Shown piece after piece: positions 19,163 to 27,741 of a stretch of 29,565 bases of DNA. The notes beneath the pieces are model-generated. The model was not told the origin of the DNA. It made no database searches and worked only from the letters and a program-made list of their open reading frames with translations. Numbering within the stretch: position 1 is the first letter of the stretch; every line of letters begins with the position of its first letter. The DNA lies in contig MU836393.1 of the NCBI GenBank assembly GCA_029204225.1, positions 1 to 29,565 on the forward strand, given 5' to 3'. Source of the stretch: Diphasiastrum complanatum (taxonomy: Eukaryota > Streptophyta > Lycopodiopsida > Lycopodiales > Lycopodiaceae). Position numbers and translations under genes: made by a program.

Positions 19163-22100
19163 TCAATGCTCTGGCTCTGACTCAGACGAATGCTCTGGAG
19201 ACAACTCAGGGCCCCGAGCTGACTCTCGCAACCGATATATCTGCCTGTTTGGAACTGGCATGGGCTGTGTATCCGAGGGGGAAGACTCGTCATCCTCATC
19301 CTCCCAATCAGCCTCCGCATCAGCTCCCAAGCAGGCCAAACCAACAACACCTGCTCCAACTGGCTGTGATACTGCACCTCTACCTGTACCTAGAGCCCTG
19401 CGTGGTCGTCCTCTCCTCCCTGGCAGTTTCTGTGCCTTGCCTTTCTTGTTCGGTGCACCCTTGGGCCTGCCTGGTCTCTTGCGGACAAGAGGAGCTGTCA
19501 ATGCCTCGTCACCCCCATGCAAATCACCTGGCTGGCTAGGCTGGGCCCAAGCTGAGGCCGGCTGGGATAGGGAAGCAAAAGAGGGAACTCCCTGTGCAAC
19601 TGAGCGAGGAGGATGAGCTCGTGGAGTGTGTACCCGTGGGGCTGCTGCAGGTGGAGGAACTGGCTGTGCAGGAGGCGAGTACAGTGGCGATATGTACTGA
19701 AAGGGGCGCTGTGGTGGCCGGTACTGGTACATCCTGGGTGCTGCCAAAGGAGGATGTGACGGGGATGCTGCCACTGGAGGAGCCATTGTGGATGTGGGCG
19801 CTGCAAGAGAAAACCTGGGCACAGATGGTGGCCTGCCATGGAGACCTGGTGCTGCAGAAGTGGACGGCGATGGAGGGGCTGCAGGCCTAAATGGCATCGG
19901 TGGCACTGGAGGAGCTGTGCGACGCACATACACCCTCTGAGGAGCTGGAGGAACTGTAGGCACCTTATGCGGCTGCTCTGGCTGGGACTCTGTGTGTGGC
20001 ATGCTGGCAAGAGATGATGGGGGCGCCCTGACACTCGGCATCTGCTGGGCCTCTGAATCCAATGTGGCAACCAAGTCGGCCAGCTGGGCATCCGAATACA
20101 AATGCTCTGGGCTCTAGGACTCATCCTGTGCACCAGCCTCTAAATCATCCTGTGCACCAACCTCTGAATCATCCTGTGCACCAACCCCTGAATCAACCCA
20201 AGCCTCATCCCGTGCCTCATCATGTGCACCTTGTAGACCCTGCATGGCCTCCCAATCTGTGCAATGAAAGTCATCAGGTGCCTCCTCTGGTGTGCTGTCG
20301 TAGTAACGGCCATGACTCTGTGCTGCACGCATCCAAACATCTGCGGGACCGGCATCTAAACCACTCGGCCCTCTATCAAGAGCCTCCTCCATCATGTCGA
20401 CATAGGTAGGTATGCCACTGCCCCCCCCCTGTGTGCCCTGCCTGTCTGCCGGTACAACATGTGCCATGTGTCCCACCTCTGCCACGTGATGCACCTGTGA
20501 CCCCTGCCCGTGGCGTGTGCCCTGCACCTGTATAATCTGCCTCATCCCTCTCTGGTCTGGCAAACACAACCTGAATGGGCTCATCCTCATCATGCTCATC
20601 CTCTGACACTGGCTCATCTGCCTCATACAATGGGGGCTCTCTGTGCTCAAGCCCAAGCTCTCTCTCTCTCATCTCGGCAAGCTCCCTCTCTCTCTCTGCC
20701 ATCAACTGTGTGCCCAGGTCATCTGCAGGCATGGGATGGGTGCTGTCTGTAGGCAAGTCAACCTGGCGCTCCAAATCGGATATCTTCGTCTGCAAGGTTT
20801 AAAATTGGCATGTCAGAGAAACAACTCTATCAAGAAATGAAACCAACATACCAGGAGTGAATCAGTGCCCATGTGCTCCAATTACGCTCACACACGGAGG
20901 CAGCACAGTCCTGTGGTGCGTGCATTGAAATACTTCAGCACATTGTGGCAGAGGTGAAACTTCAACGAAACACAAAAAATGGAGGATAAAATGAGATGCA
21001 TACCTGAGAAAGGACACGCAGTGCAAGACGCTGTATAGATGGGTATGTGCTACCGAACATGGTCCACCAGGTAATTGGTAGCTGCCTCCTCTCTGGATCC
21101 TGGGCAGCCGGGTGGCCGAATGTGCCCATGCCGAAACGAAATGCAGCGAGCTCCTCCATGAGCCTGATAGGATCCAAACCTATGTGTGGACCCACCCTGT
21201 GAATGTACTGAAGCCAATCGGCCTCGAGCTCTCTGTCTGCGATCTGTGTCGGAGAGAGGAAGAGGGGATGCAGCATGTGTGCAACGCTGTGGATACTCCT
21301 GTGGAAGTAGTTCCACCGCGTCTCCCATATGAACTTCAGCTCTGTCATCCTGCAGGTGAGGGGCATGTGGTTTAGGGCATTACGAAAAAGCTTAACACTG
21401 ACAGAAAAACAAACTAGCAAGTACTAAAAAGATAAAGGTCAATTGCAACACTGTACCGCTTACCTCTTTGGCTGCAAGATGGGCAGCTGCAGGAACTGTC
21501 CAATCCGGTCCATGAGCTCATACACCAGTCCAAGTGTCGACCCCTCGCTGTCAGCCATGCGGAGCACAATGTAGAGTGGTCGAAGCAGTCCTGACAATGT
21601 CTGTGCATCCCTCCAGAACTGGTCTCCCCTCACCGTGGAAGAAAAGTGCTCCCCATCCTCAGTGTGCGGAAATGTACTGGCACCCCAAAGATCACTGGCA
21701 ACCATCTGTAGAAGCTGGGCCCTGCACCTGATCAAACGGTCGATGACCACCAAGTCGAATGCAAAGCGCGTGGGGGCTGGCTTACGGAGGTCCAGATGGC
21801 TGAACACCCGGAACATGGCAAGAACATGCCTCTTTCTGGTGACAAAAGTCACCAGGAAGAGGGCCTCCCGGACGATGGCTCTAACCCAGGGAAGTGCTCC
21901 AATGTCCCCCATCAGAAGGTCTATGCCGTGGGCTGCACAGGGGGTATGAACAATATGAGGGAACTCGGCCTCTAGCAGTACACCCATCTGAATGCAGTTC
22001 GTGGCATTGTCCGTCACCACCGTGACGACATGCTGTGGGCCTATGGCTAGGATGGAAGACCTGATGACATCAAACATGAACTCTGCAGATATGACTCTCC

Positions 22101-23332
22101 ACCCCCTGCTGCAATCCACTGCCCTCAAAAACTGTGCGCCCATGCAGCTGGAGACCAGTATGTTGAGGATCGGCCTCCTCCTGACATCAGTCCAGCCATC
22201 GGACATGATGCTGCAACCGTAAGTGGCCCAGTGCCGACGCAGAGGCTCCATCTCTCTAGACAAGGACTCGACCCTATCCCTCAGCATGTGTGTGCGGACA
22301 ACCTCTGAACTAGGGACTCTCCAGCTAGGGCTGACAGACTGTGCAAGGCGGAAGGCCCTTCTGAAGGGCTCAGAGTCGGTGATGGCAAAAGGCAGGTTCA
22401 GCTCGTAAACCAGACTGGCCACGGCCTGTGTGGCCTCTCATGTGCGGCTGATGCGCGCCGCGAATGGTCTGCTGCACGAGGGCTCTCCCTGGTGGGCGAC
22501 GGGTGGTGGACCTCCAGCACGGTGCACCAACCGTGACGGGAATGGACGATGACGCGACAGGCTGGGCGCTGGTGGATGCATCGGCTGTAGACGTGGAATG
22601 GGGAGAGTGGGATGCACTGGCAGGGATGGGTGCAGCAGCATAGGTGGGGTGCACTGGTGGAGGGGCAACATCTGGCATGGGGTACGAAAACTGCTGGCTG
22701 AGGAGGTCATCCGGATGGGAAGGGAAGGAAGAAGGGATCTCTTCCACATCCTCGAAGGCCCGCCCAGTACCATCCTGGGCCTGCTCGGGTGGCGGAGAGT
22801 CCATGAGAAAGTCGTAGACTGGTGGAGTGCGAGCAACAGTGGGTGGTGGTGGAACCGCAGTGGCAACTGTTGGACGCGATGGGACGGGATCCACCGGAAT
22901 CTGAGCAGATGGGGGTGCATGAGGCAGAACTGTCTGAGGGGCAAAGGGACCGGCGGAGGATGCACTCCCTCTCCTCGTGCGTGCCAGCCAAGCAGGCAGC
23001 AACTCTGGGTTAGTCACATAAGGAGCGGTGCAAAATCGGAGAACGCCCTCCGAAATGGTGTTCTCCCCTGCCACGAGCCGCGGCCCGTAGGTGTCCAGTA
23101 GTCGCTGCCTGTCGGGGACGGTCATGCTGCCACAAGGGGCAGCATTCAAGGTGGCACCATTTTTGGCGCGTGCACCGAGCAGATGGCCTTTAAGGCGAGT
23201 GAGGGATGCAGCAAACTCGACGAGACAGTATCGGCAGCGCACGATCTTCTGACCGGTCTTGTTGGCCTTGTCGGCAACCCGCCTGACAATGTCTACCTCG
23301 TCCCACAGACCGGAAAGGTCGGATTGCACCAT
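19163..23332 (-). pseudogene. hAT-like transposase of copy A with AT-hook tail
   Basis: It starts at ATG 23332-23330 (MVQSDLSGLWDEVD). Order of parts: BED finger (RCRYCLVEF, LKGHLLGARA, NAAPC); Pro-rich linker; DUF659 core (GCSIMSDGWTDVRRRPI, VVTDNATNC); hAT dimerisation block (SVCERNWSTWALIH); acidic stretch; Pro-rich tail; AT-hooks (RKRPGRPKG and GRRGRPRR, near 19399-19490); acidic end SSESEPEH. Inferred exons are 23332-21464, 21349-21004, 20910 to about 20857, and 20789-19163. Lesions against copies B and C are a 5-bp loss at about 22440, deletion of most of the dimerisation exon near 20857, one extra G in a run at 20421-20429, and TAG at 20116-20114 where copy C has CAG. It is the only copy that keeps the full C-terminal tail. 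Confidence 0.85.
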
Positions 23333-23613
23333 TGCAGATAAAATGAGGGATGGATTGCTGGAAAAAAAACAGCAGGGTTCACTGTTGGGGAGACGCTGAA
23401 AATGGGCGAATGCAGGGCAAAGGAAATCAGATGCAAGGCAGGGCGTTGCGTGGGCGATGGGCGACGCAAGGAATCAAAGGTAGGCAAGAAAAACCAGCAG
23501 CGATGGCAGGGCGGAGAGGGCGCAAAAAAATTTCAGAGGAAATGCGAGGGGGGCGGGTAGGTTTAGGTAAAAAAAAATATAAAAAATATTAAATAATAAA
23601 TATATTATTATAT

Positions 23614-23703
23614 TGTGGTACCGCGGGTACCATCATGGTACCGCGGTACCAGTATGGTCCCGCGGTACCGGGATCCGCGGTACCCAGTACCGCGGGACCT
23701 ATG
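23614..23703. repeat. Right terminal array of copy A
   Basis: Six GGTACC words and one GGATCC occur in about 90 bp, with CCGCGG and GCGGGACC between them, ending CTATG. It is the inverted counterpart of 17651-17721 and is diverged from the arrays of copies B and C. Confidence 0.78.
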
Positions 23704-23737
23704 ATATATATATATATATAAATATATATATATATAT
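23704..23737. repeat. TA tract between copies A and B
   Basis: This 34-bp TA run with a single AA step separates the right end of copy A from the left end of copy B, which are head to head. Confidence 0.92.
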
Positions 23738-23824
23738 CATAGATCCAGCGGTACCAGGATCCACGGATCCTGGTACCGCGGATCCACTATGGTACCGTGG
23801 ATCCATACTGATCCGCGGTACCAC
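23738..23824. repeat. Palindromic terminal array of copy B
   Basis: Four GGTACC and several GGATCC words are arranged as nested inverted repeats. The array is nearly identical, inverted, to 17206-17289 of copy C. Confidence 0.82.
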
Positions 23825-24121
23825 AATATATATTATTTTTTAATATATAATATTTTTTAATATTTAATACATTATTATATATTTTTTTTAACCTAATCCC
23901 CCCCCCCCTCTCGCTTCATCTCTCTCCTTGCCCATCGCCCTGATCTCCGCGCCCTTGCTGTTGTATGCCCACTCCTCGCCATCATACTTTCTTCGCGTTG
24001 CACTGATCGCGTCCGCCCCTGCTATTGCTATTTTGGCCTTTGTTGTGGTTTTTTCAAGCCTTCCGACTCCTATCGCACCCACAGAGATCTCTGCCTTCTT
24101 TCCCCAGTTCCTTCTACAGAG

Positions 24122-27100
24122 ATGGTGCATTCCAACCTTGCCGATCTGTGGGACGAGGTGGACATTGTCAGGTGGGTTTCCGACAAGTCCAACAAGTCCG
24201 ATGCAAGGATCGTGCGTTGTCGATATTGCCTGGCCGAGTTCGTTGCCACCCTCACTCGCCTTAAAGGCCACCTACTCGGCGCACGCGCCAGAGATGGTGG
24301 CACACTGAATGCTGCCCCCTGTGCCAGCATGTCCGTTCCCGTCAGGCAGCGACTTTTGGATACCTACGAGCCACGTCTTGTGGCGGGGGAGAACACCATG
24401 TCGGAGGGTGTTCTTCGATTTTGCACCGCTCCTTACGTGGTTGACCCCGAGTTGCTGCCTGCTTGGCTGGCACGCACGAGGAGAGAAAGAGAATCCTCGT
24501 CCAGTCCCTTTGCCCCTCATCCCCCTCAGACAGTTCTGCCTCACGCACCCCCATCTGCACCCATTCCGGTGGATCCCGTCCCACCGCGTTCGCCAGTTGC
24601 CACTGCGGTTCCACCACCACCTACTGTTGCTCGCACTCCCCCAGTTTATGACTTTCTCATGGACTTTCCGCCACCCGAGCAGGAGCAGGCCTCGGATGCC
24701 ACTGACGAGGCCTTCCAGGATGTTGAGGAGATCCCTTCCTCCCTCCCTTCACATCCGGATGACCTCCTACCCAACAGTTTTCGTATCCCATGCCAGATGT
24801 CCACCCTCCACCAGTGTACCCCACTTACGCTGCTGCACCCATCCCGGCCAGTGCATCCCACTCTCCACATTCCATGTCTACAGCTGATGCATCCACTAGT
24901 GCCCAGCCTGTCGCGTCATCATCCATTCCCATCACGTTCGGTGCACCGTGCTGGAGGTCCGCTACCCGTCGCCCAGTTGGGCGAGTTCTTAGGCAGCAGA
25001 GCATTTGTGGCGCGCATCAGCCGCACATGGATAGAGAGGCCACACAGGCCATGGCCAGTCTGATTTATAAGCTGAACCTTCCATTTGCCATCACCGACTC
25101 TGAGCCCTTCAGAAGTGCCTTCCGCCTTGCATAGTCTGTCAGCCCTAGCTGGAGAGTCCCTAGTTCAGAGGTTGTCCGTACACACATGCTGAGGGATAGG
25201 GTCGAGTCATTGTCTAGAGAGATGGAGCCTCTACGTCGCCACTTGGCCACTTACGGTTGCAGCATCATGTCCGATGGCTGGATTGATGTCAGGAGGAGGC
25301 CGATCGTCAACATATTGGTCTCCAGCTGCATGGGCACACAGTTTTTGAGGGCAGTGGATTGCAGCAGGGGGGGGAGAGTCATATCTGCAGAGTTCATGTT
25401 TGCTGTCATCAGGTCTTCCATCCTGTCCATAGGCCCACAGCATGTTGTCACGGTGGTGACGGACAATGCCACGAACTGCATTCAGATGGGTGTACTGCTA
25501 GAGACCGAGTTCCCTCACATTGTTCATACCCCCTGTGCGACACACGACATAGACCTTCTGATGGGGGACATAGGTGCACTTCCCTGGGTTAGAGCCATCG
25601 TCCGTGAGGCCCTCTTCCTGGTGACTTTTTTCACCAGGAAGAGGCGTGTTCTTGCCATGTTCCGGGCAGCCAGTTGGACCTCAAGAAGCCAGCCCCCACA
25701 CGCTTTGCATTCGACTTGGTGGTCATCGACCGTTTGATCAGGTGCAGGGCACAACTTCTACAGATGCTCGCCAGTGATCTTTGGTGTGCCAGTACGTTTC
25801 AGCACCCTGAGGATGGGGGGCACTTTTCTTCCACGGTGAGGGGAGACCAGTTTTGGAGGGATGCACAGACATTGTCAGGACTGCTTCGACTACTCCACAT
25901 TGTGCTCCGCATGGCTGACAGCGAGGGGTCGACACTTGGACTGGTGTATGAGCTCATGGACCGGATCGGACAGTTCCTGCAGTTGCCCATCCTGTAGCCA
26001 GAGAGGTAAGCGGTATAGTGTTGTAATTGGTCTTTATCTTTTCAGTGGTTGCTAGCTTGTTTTTTGTCAATGTTACATTTTTTCGTAATGCCCAAGTTTT
26101 AACATGCCTCTCACCTGGAGGATGACCGAGCTGAAGTTCATTTGGGAGACGCGGTGGAACTACTTCCACAGGAGTATCCACAGCGTTGCACACATACTGC
26201 ATCCCCTCTTCCTCTCTCCGACATAGATCGCAAACAGGGAGCTCGAGGCCGATTGGCTTCAGTACATTCACAGAGTTGGTCCACACATAGGTTTGGATCC
26301 TATCAGGCTCATGGAGGAGCTCGCTGCATTTCGTTTCGGCATGGGCACATTCGGCCACCCGGCTGCTCAGGATCCAGAGAGGAGGCAACTTCCCATTACC
26401 TGGTGGACCATGTTCGGTACCACATATCCATCTATACAGCGTCTTGCACTACGTGTCCTTTCTCAGGTATGCATCTCATTTTATCCTCCATTGCTGTGTT
26501 TCGTTGACGTTCCACCCGTGCAAATGTGCCGAAGCATTTAAATGCACATACCATAGGACTGTGCTGTGAGCGCAATTGGAGCACATGGGCACTCATTCAC
26601 ACGAGGAGAAGAAACAGGCTATCAGTGAGTCAGTTGGAGTGGTTGGTGTTCTGTAGCACCAACGCATGCCTCGCCAGGAGACTTTCGACCATTACGAGCG
26701 CATTGCAGGTGATTAGTTATTCTCCCGGAGCATGTTGGTTGACGACTTATACGTTGGTTTCGTTTGTTGATCAAATTGTCTCTTTGACATGCAAATTTTT
26801 AACCTTGTAGACGAAGATATCAGATTTGGAGCGCTAGGTTGACTTGCCTACGGACAACACCCATCCCATGCCTACAGATGACCTGGGCACACAGCTTATG
26901 GCATAGAGAGAGAGGGAGCTTGCCGAGATGAGAGAGAGAGAGTTTGGGCTTGAGCACAGAGAGCCTCCATTGTACGAGGCAGATGAGCCAGTGTCAGAGG
27001 ATGATCAGGATGAGGATGAGCCCATTTGGGTTGTGTTCGCCAGATTAGAGAGGGATGAGGCATATGATACATGTGTTGGGCACACGCCTAGAGCAGGGTT

Positions 27101-27253
27101 CACAGGTGCATCACGTGGTAGAGGTGGGTCACATAGATTATACCGAGAGACAGGCAGGGCACACAGGGGGGGCCAGTGGCATACCTTCTTATGTTGATAT
27201 GATGGAGGAGGCTCTTGATAGGGGGCAGAGTGATTTGGGCTTACCTTCCTCCA
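24122..27253 (+). pseudogene. hAT-like transposase of copy B, many stops
   Basis: It starts at ATG 24122 (MVHSNLADLWDEVDIVRW). The BED finger and linker are followed by a one-base loss at about 24769-24774, shared with copy C. The DUF659 core is present (GCSIMSDGWIDVRRRPI, with Ile replacing the Thr seen in copies A and D). Inferred exons are 24122-26005, 26121-26466, 26557-26708 and 26811 onward. TAG stops at 25132-25134, 25995-25997, 26224-26226 and 26835-26837 each stand where a sister copy has CAG. A further TAG at 26904-26906 replaces GAG. A 4-bp loss near 25667 and a 10-bp loss in the dimerisation exon near 26566 also break the frame. Two acceptors (26556 and 26810) are TAG where relatives have CAG. 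Confidence 0.85.
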
Positions 27254-27254
27254 A

Positions 27255-27372
27255 ATGGAATTAATGTGTAATAACCTAAAATATGAAAACTCACCGGAAG
27301 GTGAAATTTTTAGGAAACTTAGACAAGAATTTAACGATGTATTTCCAGAACAGCTTCCTGAGGGTCTTCCCC
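27255..27372 (+). pseudogene. Short Ty3/gypsy reverse-transcriptase leader fragment
   Basis: A plus-strand frame reads IFRKLRQEFNDVFPEQLPEG, the conserved block just before Ty3/gypsy reverse transcriptase. It is cut on the left by hAT copy B and on the right by the LTR at 27373. It is oriented opposite to the gypsy element on its right and is therefore a separate insertion. Confidence 0.65.
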
Positions 27373-27730
27373 TGTAATAGATCCTAACACCAGAGTAGGG
27401 CAAACACTAACTGATCCACCCAACCATGCCTACTCCCTGATATAGAGTAAGCCCCTCCTAGCCCAGTGTGAGGAGTGGTAGCATGCTACTGCCAAGTGTC
27501 GGCCACGTGGCACTGACGTGGCCGACTGCACGTCGGGACTCAACTGGGGGCCCTATCCTGCTGACAGGGTCCCTAGGCTGTGTTAGGCCCGCCATGGCTA
27601 TGGACCGTGCTGGGGCACACTACTCACACTGTCTTGCCCTGTTGGTCATGTACGCTGGACATGACCCTGACTGTGGTATCTGACCTATCTGTGTTCTCTA
27701 GGGTTCGGCACTGGTTACGAGCTCGTAACA
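27373..27730 (-). repeat. 3' LTR of the right-hand chromovirus
   Basis: The LTR is bounded TG...CA: on the minus strand it starts TGTTACGAGC at 27730 and ends ATCTATTACA at 27373. A purine tract at 27731-27741 abuts its start. It begins with the 16-bp palindrome GTTACGAGCTCGTAAC (27714-27729) and contains an 11-bp perfect inverted repeat, GTCGGCCACGT facing ACGTGGCCGAC (27498-27526), which includes a CACGTG-type core. The boundaries are inferred from one copy only. Confidence 0.75.
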
Positions 27731-27741
27731 CTCCCTCCCCC
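27731..27741 (-). other. Polypurine tract of the right-hand chromovirus
   Basis: On the minus strand GGGGGAGGGAG lies exactly between the pol stop codon (27744-27742) and the LTR start, as expected for the plus-strand primer. Confidence 0.8.

Larger units (their letters stand above)
17651..23703. mobile_element. hAT-like element copy A, both ends present, two convergent genes
   Basis: The element is about 6.05 kb from CATAG at 17651 to CTATG at 23703. Both ends are inverted relative to each other, rich in GGTACC palindromes, and flanked outside by TA repeats. Inside are a small plus-strand ORF (18274-18639) and a transposase pseudogene on the minus strand (23332-19163), facing each other. 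hAT elements usually have an 8-bp target duplication; inside TA repeats it cannot be recognised. The superfamily assignment rests on the BED, DUF659 and hAT dimerisation blocks, not on the termini. Confidence 0.8.
23738..27253 (+). mobile_element. hAT-like element copy B, truncated at its 3' end
   Basis: The left end is preserved (CATAGATCC at 23738 after a TA tract). Homology to copies A and C stops at about 27253, inside the acidic/Pro-rich tail region, where a gypsy fragment begins. No right terminus is seen. Confidence 0.82.
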
